NCBI GenBank assembly: GCA_013791855.1
Contig: VMTA01000009.1
Location: forward strand, 1-64,000
Direction of reading: 5' to 3'
Length of the DNA stretch: 64,000 bases
Source of the DNA: Sideroxydans sp.
Lineage (GTDB): Bacteria > Pseudomonadota > Gammaproteobacteria > Burkholderiales > Gallionellaceae
Position numbers and translations under genes: made by a program. Below are positions 9,399-19,365 of this stretch, one piece after another. The notes beneath the pieces are model-generated. The model was given only the letters and a program-made list of their open reading frames with translations. It searched no databases and was not told the DNA's origin. Position 1 is the first letter of the stretch; the number at the start of each line of letters is the position of its first letter.

Positions 9399-9787
9399 GA
9401 GCGATCCAATGCTAAAGAGACGGAATTGAGGCAGTAACGCAAGCCTGTCGGTTCGGGGCCGTCTTCGAACACATGGCCGAGATGCGAGCCGCAGTTCGTG
9501 CAGACGACTTCGATACGGCCCATGCCGAGCGGGTCCTCGTCGCTGTATTCGACGGCCTCTTCCCGCACGGGTTGCCAGAAGCTGGGCCAGCCGGTGCCGG
9601 ATTCGTACTTGGTCTCGGCATCGAACAGCGGGGCACCACAGCATATGCAGCGGTAGACGCCGGGGTCGTGGCAATCCCAGTATTCGCCGGTGAAGGCGAC
9701 TTCGGTGCCGCCTTTGCGGCAGATCTCGTATTGCTCGGGCGTGAGTTCTTCACGCCATTCTTCTTCTGTCTTGTCGATGTCGCTCAT
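9395..9787 (-). CDS. msrB: cytoplasmic peptide-methionine (R)-S-oxide reductase MsrB
   Basis: This 130-residue protein reduces the R epimer of methionine sulfoxide in proteins. It carries the zinc CxxC pairs (CICC and CTNC), the substrate loop GTGWPSF and the catalytic Cys in RYCLN. It has no signal peptide, so it acts in the cytosol, unlike the exported MsrB at 19366. It overlaps gst upstream and yciB downstream by four bases each, so translation is probably coupled. Confidence 0.96.
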   Translation of the reverse strand: MSDIDKTEEEWREELTPEQYEICRKGGTEVAFTGEYWDCHDPGVYRCICCGAPLFDAETKYESGTGWPSFWQPVREEAVEYSDEDPLGMGRIEVVCTNCGSHLGHVFEDGPEPTGLRYCLNSVSLALDRS

Positions 9788-10398
9788 TTATTGTCTGCCA
9801 GTGAAAGTTTTGCGCTTGGTCGTGCGCTCATGCGCTGGAACCATGCGGCAAGGTTGGGATGTGCGCCGCGCCAGTCGCGTTCCGGTTGGCGCAGGTCGAG
9901 ATAGGCCAATGCGCTGACCAATGCCAAGTCCCCCAGCGACAGGGTATCGCCTTCGCACCAGTCGCGCGCGCCGAGTTGCGCGGCGATGTGCTGCAAGGTG
10001 TGGGTGATGGCGTTGTTATGCAGCGTGATTGTGGCAGCGAGTTGATTCGCTTGCGGACGCAGCACTTCGTTGCGCACCACCACGGCGGAATCCATGATGC
10101 CGTCCGCCAATGTCTCCCAGCGCCGCACCCGCATGCGTGCCAGGGCATCGTTGCGCGGGATGAGGATGGGCGTGTCGTTCAGCGTGTCGGCATATTCCGC
10201 GATCACCACGGAATCGAAGATGCATTCGCCGTCGTCGAGGATGAGTGCCGGGATGCGTCCCAGGGGATTGACGCGGTATACCTCGCTGTTCGGGTCGCTG
10301 GGCGGATCGACCACATAGTCATGCGGCAGCTTCTTCTCCAGCAGCACCAGACGTGCTTTGCGCACGTAGGGGCTGGTGTTGGAGCCGATCAGTTTCAA
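9784..10398 (-). CDS. glutathione S-transferase family protein
   Basis: This 204-residue protein has an N-terminal thioredoxin-fold domain ([18 protein letters not shown], then the cis-Pro loop NPLGRIPAL and the glutathione-binding DSVVIAEY) and an all-helical C-domain from about residue 85. Its N-terminus is typical of the stringent-starvation-protein-like and YibF-like bacterial GSTs. The start codon is TTG and overlaps the TGA of the PhoH-like gene. It sits in a run with bcp and msrB, hinting at a thiol or oxidative-defence role. The substrate is unknown. Confidence 0.88.
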   Translation of the reverse strand: MKLIGSNTSPYVRKARLVLLEKKLPHDYVVDPPSDPNSEVYRVNPLGRIPALILDDGECIFDSVVIAEYADTLNDTPILIPRNDALARMRVRRWETLADGIMDSAVVVRNEVLRPQANQLAATITLHNNAITHTLQHIAAQLGARDWCEGDTLSLGDLALVSALAYLDLRQPERDWRGAHPNLAAWFQRMSARPSAKLSLADNK

Positions 10399-11807
10399 AG
10401 GACTTCACCCGCATGGTCGGCCAGACGTGAACGCTCGCCGCGCTGCAGCGTAACGTGACCGCTGTGCGCCCAGCCCTTGAAACGGTCCACCACATAGGTG
10501 AGGCCGGAACTGCCTTCGGTCAGGTAGGGCGTGTCGATCTGCGCGATGTTGCCCATGCACACCACCTTGGTGCCGGGACCGGCACGCGTGATCAGCGTCT
10601 TCATCTGCTTGGGCGTTAGGTTCTGCGCTTCGTCGATGATGAGGAACTTGTTGAGGAAGGTGCGGCCGCGCATGAAGTTGAGCGACTTGATTTTGATGCG
10701 CGAGCGGATCAGGTCGCGTGTCGCGGCACGGCCCCATTCGCCGCCTTCTTCGCTGGACTGGTTTAGTACGTCCAGGTTGTCATCCAACGCGCCCATCCAC
10801 GGCGACATCTTCTCTTCCTCGGTGCCCGGCAGGAAGCCGATGTCCTCGCCCACCGAGACGGTGACGCGGGTCATGATGATCTCTGAATAGATCTTCTGTT
10901 CCAGCACCTGCATCAGTCCCGCCGCCAGGGTGAGCAGCGTCTTGCCGGTACCGGCCTGGCCGAGCAGCGTGACGAAGTCGATCTCGGGGTTCATCAGCAG
11001 ATTCAGCACGAAGTTCTGTTCGCGGTTGCGCGCGGTGATGCCCCAGATGGCGTTCTTGCTATGCGTGTAGTCGGTCAGCGTGAGCAGGGTGGCGGTATCG
11101 TCCTGCTGCGCGGCGACCACGGCGTAGAACGGCTTCTCGGCATTGTCCTGATAGACGAACTCGTTCACCAGCATGTCGCGGCACAGCGGTCCCTTGATGG
11201 TGTAGAAAGTCTGGGTGGCCTGCGTGCCGGACTTCATGTCCTTGCCGTGCGTCTCCCAGAAATCGGCAGGCAGTTCGCGCGTGCCGGCGTACAACAGGTC
11301 GGTGTCTTCCAGTACCTTGTCGTTGAAGTAATCCTGCGCCGACAGACCCAATGCACGCGCTTTGATGCGCATGTTGATGTCTTTGGAGACCAGTGTGACC
11401 TGACGTTGCGCCTGATGCTTGTGCATGTGGGCGACCACCGCCAGGATGGCGTTGTCTGCTTTGCCGTTGGCGAGGTTCTCAGGTAATTCGTGCGTGATGA
11501 ACTCGGTCTGCAGATAGAGGCGACCGGTGGCGTTCTTGTTGCCCAGCGCATCCAGCGGAACACCCTTGTCGATATCGTCTTCGGATTCGCTGACCAGATT
11601 GTCCAGGAAGCGGCTGGCCTGACGCGCGTTGCGCGCCACTTCGGTCATGCCCTTCTTGTTGTTGTCCAACTCTTCCAGCACGAACATCGGCAGGTAGACA
11701 TCGTGTTCCTCGAAACGGAATAGGCTGGTGGGGTCGTGCATCAGCACGTTGGTGTCCAGCACGAACAGCTTGGTGGTCTTGTCCGACGAGGTTTTACGGG
11801 CGTTCAT
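10395..11807 (-). CDS. PIN-PhoH family ATPase/ribonuclease
   Basis: This 470-residue protein joins an N-terminal PIN nuclease domain (about residues 10-150; acidic site start VLDTNVLMHDP, then LEELDN) to a C-terminal PhoH ATPase (Walker A GQAGTGKT, Walker B FLIIDEAQN). This PhoH2-type architecture couples RNA unwinding to cleavage in characterised relatives. I chose the start MNARKTSSD; the 60 residues before it in the track ORF are Arg-rich out-of-frame bcp sequence. It begins nine bases after bcp and its stop overlaps the TTG start of gst. Confidence 0.93.
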   Translation of the reverse strand: MNARKTSSDKTTKLFVLDTNVLMHDPTSLFRFEEHDVYLPMFVLEELDNNKKGMTEVARNARQASRFLDNLVSESEDDIDKGVPLDALGNKNATGRLYLQTEFITHELPENLANGKADNAILAVVAHMHKHQAQRQVTLVSKDINMRIKARALGLSAQDYFNDKVLEDTDLLYAGTRELPADFWETHGKDMKSGTQATQTFYTIKGPLCRDMLVNEFVYQDNAEKPFYAVVAAQQDDTATLLTLTDYTHSKNAIWGITARNREQNFVLNLLMNPEIDFVTLLGQAGTGKTLLTLAAGLMQVLEQKIYSEIIMTRVTVSVGEDIGFLPGTEEEKMSPWMGALDDNLDVLNQSSEEGGEWGRAATRDLIRSRIKIKSLNFMRGRTFLNKFLIIDEAQNLTPKQMKTLITRAGPGTKVVCMGNIAQIDTPYLTEGSSGLTYVVDRFKGWAHSGHVTLQRGERSRLADHAGEVL

Positions 11808-11815
11808 GTTTTTCC

Positions 11816-13327
<1,512 letters not shown>

Positions 13328-13344
13328 CGATTCGGGAGGTGAGG

Positions 13345-13782
13345 ATGAGCAATCCTTTTACAGTGAGTCTGGTGTGCTGGCATGACGGAGAACCACTGCT
13401 GCGGGCGATCCGCGAAGCGGTGTTCATCCGTGAGCAGGGTGTGCCGGAAGAACTGGAGTGGGATGAGTTCGACGAGACTTGCCGCCATGCCCTGGCGCTG
13501 AGTCTGTCCGGTGAAGCGATCGGTTGCGGACGCATCCTGCCGACCGGTCATATCGGCCGTATCGCGGTGATGCAGCCGTGGCGCAAGCAGAAGGTTGGCA
13601 CTGCCATCATGGAAGCCCTGCTGGACGAAGCGCGATCACGCAAATACCAGTTCGTGGATGTAGATGCGCAGGTGCACGCCGTGCCGTTCTATCAGGGTTT
13701 CGGTTTTACTCCGCAAGGGAAAGAGTTTCTGGATGCGGGCTTGCCGCATATCAAGATGACCCTCGAACTCAAGCCACGCTGA
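13345..13782 (+). CDS. GNAT-family acetyltransferase (ElaA/YjcF-like)
   Basis: This 145-residue single GNAT domain opens with the YjcF/ElaA-type block VFIREQGVPEELEWDEFD. The acetyl-CoA loop is QPWRKQKVGTAIMEALL, and the C-terminus has the VPFYQGFGF element common to GNATs. It would transfer an acetyl group to an unknown amine. The ATG has a purine-rich GGAGGTGAGG site ahead of it. It follows the YkuD gene by 17 bases and may be co-transcribed with tadA. Confidence 0.9.
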   Translation: MSNPFTVSLVCWHDGEPLLRAIREAVFIREQGVPEELEWDEFDETCRHALALSLSGEAIGCGRILPTGHIGRIAVMQPWRKQKVGTAIMEALLDEARSRKYQFVDVDAQVHAVPFYQGFGFTPQGKEFLDAGLPHIKMTLELKPR

Positions 13783-13787
13783 TCCCT

Positions 13788-14456
13788 TCACTTTCCGTCC
13801 AGATACTCCGCATCACTGAAGTTCATCACCGCCTCCGGCTGGAACACCGTGAACGCCGTGATCAGCATGCCGGTCATGAAAGCCTCGGTCAGCATGATGA
13901 TGGGGGCGGCGATCAGATAGTGGCGTTGTACCTCGGCCCATGAGTAGTGGCTGAGCAGCAGCAACAGCAAGGTCGTCGCCGCCACGTTCAGCACGATAGC
14001 CAGTCCCGCGCAGATGAAACCGTTCCACAACACATAGAAGAACAGGTTCTTCGGCAGGTTCTTCCGGCTGAAGCGCAGCAGCCATTCTGTGAACAGCACC
14101 GGGATGGCGATCATCAGCAGGCCGTTGATGCCGAGCGCGATCCAGTCCGCATCGGCTCTGAAGAATGAGGCCAGCATGACCAGCGTGAGCGTGGCGCTGG
14201 CGATCTGCCAGCCGAACATCAGCACGAACAGCGTGGCACCGAGGATGTGGAAATTGAAACCGGGACGGATGCCCGCGTTGAACTGCCAGAACACGAACGC
14301 ACCTATGACCAGACCGACCAGTGCATTGGTCATGGTCTGGTTGTCCAGCAATCTGCGCCAGTCAGTCTTGCGCAGCGAGGGGTAGAGGAAGGCTGCGAAC
14401 AGCAGATCGAACAGCCACAACCACTCGCGCGCGAACAGTGTGGCCGGTAGGTTCAT
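13788..14456 (-). CDS. CbiM-like energy-coupling permease (COG3235)
   Basis: This 222-residue protein has about six or seven transmembrane segments and the CbiM-family element FHILGATLF. COG3235 proteins resemble the substrate-binding membrane component of cobalt/nickel ECF transporters, but no CbiO ATPase or CbiQ is visible nearby, so the cargo and energy source are unknown. Its start overlaps the ygfZ stop by four bases, a pairing seen in other betaproteobacteria. Confidence 0.82.
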   Translation of the reverse strand: MNLPATLFAREWLWLFDLLFAAFLYPSLRKTDWRRLLDNQTMTNALVGLVIGAFVFWQFNAGIRPGFNFHILGATLFVLMFGWQIASATLTLVMLASFFRADADWIALGINGLLMIAIPVLFTEWLLRFSRKNLPKNLFFYVLWNGFICAGLAIVLNVAATTLLLLLLSHYSWAEVQRHYLIAAPIIMLTEAFMTGMLITAFTVFQPEAVMNFSDAEYLDGK

Positions 14457-15487
14457 GGCAATGCGTAGGGTAGCGTTTCGAATTCCAGGCGCGGCCCGGT
14501 CAATGCACCAAGATGCACCGGGAACGCATCCGCAGTTTCAGTCTGCACCACTACCAGCATCTCGTAGCCGCCATGCGCCGCCTGGGCAGCGTTCACCACC
14601 TCGCCGCAGGGCTGCGCGGGATCTGCGGCGCTGAACACCTTGTCGCCGGGCAGTGGCGCGGCATCGGTCATCACGCGTGCCAGATACATGCGGCGCTTCG
14701 CCTTGCCGAGATAATGCATGCGCGCCACGACTTCCTGTCCCGGATAGCAGCCTTTCTTGAAATTGATGCCGCCGATCAGTTCGAAATTCACCATCTGCGC
14801 GACGAATGCTTCCTGCGTCTGTGGCAGGATGAAAGGCACACCGGCGCGGATGTCCAGCCAGTCCCAGCAGGGAGAGCCGGCGGGCGCAGCGGTTGCACTC
14901 AAGGCTTGCCATATCTCCGTCGCGCGTGCGACATCAGCGACGATCTGCACGCGGCGTGCATCACGGCGGATCAGCGTGGCATCGGCAACTTGAGCGACGC
15001 TCATGCCGTCGGCCGGCAAGTCGGCGTACAGTCCCTGCACTGCGGCCAGCGCCTTGTCTCCGCTCAATCCGATGCACACCCGCTCGTCACTGATGTCGGC
15101 GATCTTCACCTTGGAGCGCAACACATACATGGTCAGCTTCTTGCGCATCACCTCGCACAGTCCGCGCGGCATCTGCAGCAGGTAGTCGTCGCCCTGTTTC
15201 CATATCAGCATGCTGGCCAGCATGCGGCCCTTGGCGTTGTTGAAACTGGAGAGTTGCGCGCGTCCGCTGTCGGTATCGCGGATGTCGTTGGAGAGCAGGT
15301 TCTGCAGGAAGCCCTGCGCGTCTTCGCCGCTCACTTGCAGCAAGCCGAACTGCGACAGGTCGCACAGGATGTCGCCGGTCTCGGCGGCGGCACGCTCTGC
15401 CGCGGCATCGCCGAAATCGTGCACCACACCTGCGCTGAGATTCGCGTTTTTGCTTGCCAGGAAACTTTGCCAGTCAGTGTTCATCAT
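14453..15487 (-). CDS. ygfZ: tRNA-modifying/Fe-S maintenance protein YgfZ
   Basis: This 344-residue member of the GcvT/YgfZ family binds folate and supports repair or assembly of certain iron-sulfur enzymes such as MiaB. The hallmark KGCYPGQE motif with its conserved Cys is present near residue 245. An MMN start follows a short leader and diverges from the ABC binding-protein gene, whose start lies 67 bases away. Confidence 0.93.
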   Translation of the reverse strand: MMNTDWQSFLASKNANLSAGVVHDFGDAAAERAAAETGDILCDLSQFGLLQVSGEDAQGFLQNLLSNDIRDTDSGRAQLSSFNNAKGRMLASMLIWKQGDDYLLQMPRGLCEVMRKKLTMYVLRSKVKIADISDERVCIGLSGDKALAAVQGLYADLPADGMSVAQVADATLIRRDARRVQIVADVARATEIWQALSATAAPAGSPCWDWLDIRAGVPFILPQTQEAFVAQMVNFELIGGINFKKGCYPGQEVVARMHYLGKAKRRMYLARVMTDAAPLPGDKVFSAADPAQPCGEVVNAAQAAHGGYEMLVVVQTETADAFPVHLGALTGPRLEFETLPYALP

Positions 15488-15554
15488 CGTCTACCGTGTA
15501 ATTTGTTGCGTTATGTTACCGTGAACATGAGCCTTTCGGCTAAACTCTCGCGCC

Positions 15555-17675
15555 ATGAAATCCTTGTGGCTAGCCCTGTCTTTGTTGTTGCTCACCGCCT
15601 GCGACGGTGCGTTGTGGAACTCTCCTTACGCAACGGACGATGAAGGTGCATCCACCCTCTACACCGCCTTTACCGAGCGTCCCAAGCATCTCGATCCCGC
15701 GCAGGCCTACAGCGAGAACGAGTATGAGTTCCTCGCGCAGATATATGCCCCGCCCCTGCAATATCACTACCTGAAGCGTCCCTACCAACTGGTGCCGCTG
15801 GCCGCGCGCGACATGCCGCGCGTGAGTTATTTCGACGCGCATCACAAGCAATTGCCGCTGACTGCGCCGGATAAGCGCATCGCCTACAGCGTGTACGAGA
15901 TCCGCATCAAACCCTATATGCGCTACCAGCCGCACCCCGCGCTGGTGCCGGCCAATCTGTACCTCAAGGAGAACGACCTGGCCGACGTGCACAGCCTGAC
16001 CGACATTCCGGCGGTCGGCACGCGCACCGTCGCCGCCGCCGACTACGCCTATCAGATCAAGCGCCTCGTCCATCCGCAACTGCACACACCCATCGCCGGG
16101 GTGATGATGGAATACATAGTCGGCCTGAAGGAATACGCGGCCGCCTTGCAGGCCGCCCACAAGGCACAGCCGGATGCCTTCCTCGACTTGAATGCCTACC
16201 CGCTACCCGGTGTCGAAGTGGTGAACAGCACCACCTATCGCATCACCGTAAAAGGCAAATATCCGCAGTTCGCCTACTGGCTGGCGATGCCGTTCTTCTC
16301 TCCCATGCCGCAGGAAGCCGAACGTTTCTATGCCCAGCCCGGCATGAAGGAACGCAACCTCACGCTGGACTGGTGGCCCATAGGTAGCGGGCCGTACTAC
16401 CTGTCCGAGAACGATCCCAACCGGCGCATGGTGCTGACCAGGAACCCATATTACGACAGCGAACGTTATCCGGGCGAAGGCGAGGCGGGCGATGCAGCGG
16501 CGGGATTGCTGAAGGATGCGGGCAAGCCATTGCCGCTGATCGAGCAGATCGTGTTCTCGCTGGAGAAAGAGACCATCCCCTACTGGAACAAATTCCTGCA
16601 AGGCTATTACGACGCCTCCGGCATCAGCTCCGACAGTTTCGACCAAGCGGTGCAGGTCAGCGTAGGCGGCGAGGCGAACGTCAGCGATGCGATGCAGGCG
16701 CAGGGCATCGCGCTCAACACCGCAGTCTCTACCTCCACCATGTACACCGGCTTCAACTGGTTGGACCCCGTGGTGGGTGGCGATAGCGAACGTGCCACCA
16801 AACTGCGCCGCGCCATCGCCATCGCGATAGACTTCGAAGAGTTTATCTCCATCTTCGCCAACGGCCGCGGCATCGCCGCACAGTCGCCGTTGCCGCCCGG
16901 TATCTTCGGATATCGCGCTGGTTGCGAGGGAATCAACCGCTACATATACGAATGTGTGAACGGCGAAGCGAAGCGCAAGCCGGTCGCCGAGGCGCAACGC
17001 CTGCTGGCCGAGGCGGGCTATCCCAACGGCGTGGACGCACAGACGAAACAGCCGCTGGTCATCCATCTCGACACTACCGCCACCGGCGTTGGCAACAAAT
17101 CGCGCCTGGACTGGCTGCGCAAACAGTTCGACAAGATCGGCGTGCAGCTCGACGTGCGCAGCACCGACTACAACCGCTTCCAGGACAAGATACGACGCGG
17201 CGACACGCAGATGTTCTATTACGGCTGGAATGCCGACTACCCCGATCCCGAGAACTTCTTCTTCCTGCTGCATGGCCCGCAAGGCAAGGTGAAGTACAGC
17301 GGTGAGAACGCCAGCAACTACGACAGTCCGGAATACGACCGCCTGTTCGAGCGCATGAAGAACATGGATAACGGCCCCGAACGCCAGGCCATCATCGACC
17401 GCATGCTGCAGATTCTGCGCCGCGACTCACCCTGGCTGTGGGGTTTTCATCCCAAGAGCTACGTGCTGCAACACGGCTGGCTGCACAACATCAAACCCAA
17501 CATCATGGCCAACAACCGCCTCAAATACTGGCGCGTGGACCCTGTGCAGCGCGAGCAGATGCGCCGTGAATGGAACCGCCCGGCCTATTGGCCGTTGGTG
17601 ATCGGCATGATCTTGTTGCTGGCCTTCGGGTGGTGGGTGTGGCGGGTGTTGCAGAAGCGGGAACAGGCGAGCTGA
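15555..17675 (+). CDS. peptide-type ABC transporter binding lipoprotein with C-terminal membrane anchor
   Basis: This 706-residue family-5 extracellular solute-binding protein (the oligopeptide/dipeptide/YejA class) has a lipoprotein signal with lipobox LTAC-D. Asp at +2 predicts retention in the inner membrane. Family features include FTERPKHLDPAQAYSENEYEFL near the N-terminus. Unusually, the C-terminus adds a membrane span (about residues 678-696, PLVIGMILLLAFGWWVW) and a basic tail, so it could be tethered at both ends. It very likely serves the permeases and fused ATPase at 22962-27279, from which it is separated by five kilobases of unrelated genes. Confidence 0.9.
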   Translation: MKSLWLALSLLLLTACDGALWNSPYATDDEGASTLYTAFTERPKHLDPAQAYSENEYEFLAQIYAPPLQYHYLKRPYQLVPLAARDMPRVSYFDAHHKQLPLTAPDKRIAYSVYEIRIKPYMRYQPHPALVPANLYLKENDLADVHSLTDIPAVGTRTVAAADYAYQIKRLVHPQLHTPIAGVMMEYIVGLKEYAAALQAAHKAQPDAFLDLNAYPLPGVEVVNSTTYRITVKGKYPQFAYWLAMPFFSPMPQEAERFYAQPGMKERNLTLDWWPIGSGPYYLSENDPNRRMVLTRNPYYDSERYPGEGEAGDAAAGLLKDAGKPLPLIEQIVFSLEKETIPYWNKFLQGYYDASGISSDSFDQAVQVSVGGEANVSDAMQAQGIALNTAVSTSTMYTGFNWLDPVVGGDSERATKLRRAIAIAIDFEEFISIFANGRGIAAQSPLPPGIFGYRAGCEGINRYIYECVNGEAKRKPVAEAQRLLAEAGYPNGVDAQTKQPLVIHLDTTATGVGNKSRLDWLRKQFDKIGVQLDVRSTDYNRFQDKIRRGDTQMFYYGWNADYPDPENFFFLLHGPQGKVKYSGENASNYDSPEYDRLFERMKNMDNGPERQAIIDRMLQILRRDSPWLWGFHPKSYVLQHGWLHNIKPNIMANNRLKYWRVDPVQREQMRREWNRPAYWPLVIGMILLLAFGWWVWRVLQKREQAS

Positions 17676-17693
17676 TCGACTTGCAGCATCGTT

Positions 17694-18329
17694 TCACCAC
17701 TTCAGTAATCGCGCTCCCAACGTCCATCCAACCAGTCCCATGCCCACCATCGGCAGGTAATGCCACTGCACAACGTGCAGGATCGAGTCGTTCACTTCGT
17801 ACAATCTCAACCAGATCGCGCCGACGCTGAACGCGGCCAGCAGGGCGAAGCTGCCCGCCCAACGCGGATAGGTGCTGGCGTAACCGCGAAGGACGAAGAA
17901 CGCCAGAGCAGCGGGGATCAGCGAGATGAAGGTGATGTCCAGCGTGCATTCGAAGCTGTGCACGGGGAAGGGGGCGGGTGGGGTGTCGGCGTGCCAGGCG
18001 AAGAACAGCAGCAGGATGAACGCGCCGAACAATGCGGCCGGGGTGTAGGCCAGCGTGCGCTTCTGGTGCAGGTCGGGGAAGGCGAGCAGGGCAGCGCTCA
18101 ACAGCGTGCCGAGCAGGATCAGCAGCAACAGCAGCAACTCGGCGGCGAACCAGGGGTTTTGCAGTGCATGGGCCAGATCGGAACGCAGGCCGGAGGCGGC
18201 CAGCGCGAGCAGCAGGTAGATGAATGCGGCACCGGCCCATCTCAGGCTCAGTTGCAGCGGTGCGGGCGCGGGGCGGATCGGCGATGCCTCGCTGCTCAGT
18301 TGCGCTACCAGTTGTTCGATGTCTTTCAT
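17694..18329 (-). CDS. nrsF: NrsF-type (DUF1109) anti-sigma factor, membrane protein
   Basis: This 211-residue protein has about six transmembrane segments after a short cytosolic N-terminus (MKDIEQLVAQLSSEASPIRP). Length, topology and pairing with an ECF sigma gene fit NrsF/DUF1109, which holds SigF-type sigma factors at the membrane until an envelope oxidant signal. Only one Cys is present (in FECTLD); characterised NrsF proteins often have more, so a Met- or partner-based signal is possible. The start overlaps the sigma gene stop by four bases; the longer track ORF runs through that gene in another frame. Confidence 0.87.
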   Translation of the reverse strand: MKDIEQLVAQLSSEASPIRPAPAPLQLSLRWAGAAFIYLLLALAASGLRSDLAHALQNPWFAAELLLLLLILLGTLLSAALLAFPDLHQKRTLAYTPAALFGAFILLLFFAWHADTPPAPFPVHSFECTLDITFISLIPAALAFFVLRGYASTYPRWAGSFALLAAFSVGAIWLRLYEVNDSILHVVQWHYLPMVGMGLVGWTLGARLLKW

Positions 18330-18868
18330 TTCTGTTCCAGTCTTTGTCTCAATACCTTGTAGGCGCGGTGGGCGGCGACCTTCACCGCCGATTCGTTCAT
18401 GCCCATCTGCTGCGCCGTCTCTTTCGCGGTGTAGCCCTGCTGGTGCATCAGGCGCAGGATGGTGGCCTGCTTCTCCGGGAGTCTTTCGATCTCCCCGCTG
18501 ATGGATTCGTAGCTGATGGCGGTTTCGGTTACATCGTCGTGCAGGATATTTTCCAGATCGGCGATATCTTCGGCATGGCGCAGATGGTCGGCGTAGTGCA
18601 TACGCAGGTGGTCCTGTAGCCTGAAACGGGCGATGGCATATAACCAGGGCTTGAAGGGGCGCTGGCCGTCGTAGGTGTGGCGCGCCTTGTGCACAGAGAT
18701 GAGGATCTCTTGCAGCACGTCGTCCACCTCGTGTTCGAAGCGCAGTCGTTTCGACAGGAACGGACGCAACAGTCGCGCGGTCTCGCGCAGCAAGTCTGCA
18801 TAGGCCTGCTTGTCGCCTTGCAGCGCCATGCGCATCAGGTGTTCGAGATCGGTGTGCTGTTCCGTCAT
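18326..18868 (-). CDS. sigF: ECF RNA polymerase sigma factor, SigF/NrsF-associated type
   Basis: This 180-residue ECF sigma factor has region 2 at about residues 20-90 (DVLQEILISVHKARHTY, then KPWLYAIARFRLQDHLR) and region 4 at about 125-178 (LPEKQATILRLMHQQGYTAKETA and a helix-turn-helix ending AYKVLRQRL). It is translationally coupled to the NrsF-like gene. It diverges from the Met-rich protein/Msr cluster, its expected regulon. No Shine-Dalgarno site precedes its ATG; the start codon abuts a GTAAC element of the candidate promoter running the other way. The name sigF rests on the partner gene and architecture, not on an alignment. Confidence 0.9.
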   Translation of the reverse strand: MTEQHTDLEHLMRMALQGDKQAYADLLRETARLLRPFLSKRLRFEHEVDDVLQEILISVHKARHTYDGQRPFKPWLYAIARFRLQDHLRMHYADHLRHAEDIADLENILHDDVTETAISYESISGEIERLPEKQATILRLMHQQGYTAKETAQQMGMNESAVKVAAHRAYKVLRQRLEQK

Positions 18869-18894
18869 GTAACTTTTTTTTCGTCGGGTCCGAA
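18869..18894 (+). promoter_or_regulatory. candidate SigF-type promoter for the Met-rich protein/Msr operon
   Basis: GTAACT (18869-18874), exactly 16 bases, then CGAA (18891-18894). This matches in form the GTAAC(C)-N16-CGAA pattern that I recall for SigF/NrsF systems. It points at the Met-rich gene with a predicted leader of about 85 nt. Confidence 0.55.
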
Positions 18895-18911
18895 TCTATG
18901 GGTGCACGGAG

Positions 18912-18927
18912 CGGAATGGCCATTCCG
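18912..18927. promoter_or_regulatory. perfect 16-bp palindrome in the divergent region
   Basis: CGGAATGGCCATTCCG is fully self-complementary. Downstream of the candidate promoter it would be transcribed, so it could be an operator or an mRNA hairpin. An overlapping GCACGGA...TCCGTGC pair offers an alternative fold. Confidence 0.5.
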
Positions 18928-18987
18928 TGCCTGGGATACCACCGGCATCGGCCAGCATGATGCCATCATACGAAAAAGGAGATTCAA

Positions 18988-19296
18988 ATGAACGCACTTC
19001 ACACAACATTGCTCGCACTCTGTCTGGCCGCCGGCAGCACCGCCGCCATGGCCAAGGACGAGATGGGGCATGGTGCCATGGAGATGAAGAAATCGGACAT
19101 GTCGATGGAACAGGGCACCATGCGCATGGAGCGCTCGGATGACAAGATGATGAAGCAGGACAAGATGGAAACGAAGAAAAAGCTGACTGAAAAAGAAAAG
19201 AAGGCGATGAAGAAGGCGCAGGAAAAGAAGATGAAGCAGGAATCCATGATGAAAGAAGAGAAGATGGAGCACGGCTCGATGCAGCCCATGAAGTGA
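18988..19296 (+). CDS. MrpX-like periplasmic methionine-rich oxidant-scavenging protein
   Basis: This 102-residue precursor has a Sec signal peptide (residues 1-22, ending AAMA). The roughly 80-residue mature chain has 17 Met and 20 Lys, no Cys or Trp, and is highly charged and presumably unfolded or helical. Short Met-containing units such as SDMSMEQ, RMERSDDKMM and KMKQESMM recur. In Azospira, an exported Met-rich peptide under SigF/NrsF control soaks up hypochlorite and is recycled by a methionine sulfoxide reductase. The same role is inferred here from composition, export signal, divergent sigF-nrsF and downstream msrB-dipZ-msrA. His residues could also bind copper. The ATG is preceded by AAAAAGGAG. 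Confidence 0.85.
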   Translation: MNALHTTLLALCLAAGSTAAMAKDEMGHGAMEMKKSDMSMEQGTMRMERSDDKMMKQDKMETKKKLTEKEKKAMKKAQEKKMKQESMMKEEKMEHGSMQPMK

Positions 19297-19365
19297 ACGT
19301 GAGTGCCGGTCGTGGCGGACGCCGCGACCGGATGGATGCAATGATCGATCGGTAGAGGTGTAATC

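Noticed and set aside
16203-17282. 359-residue minus-strand ORF opposite the ABC binding protein
   Set aside because: Shadow of a high-GC coding frame; the plus strand has clear family motifs and a lipobox.
17678-17687. Third copy of the CGACTTGCAG leader block, after the ABC binding protein
   Set aside because: Only the ten-base core matches; no TTGACA promoter or flanking blocks at the right spacing.
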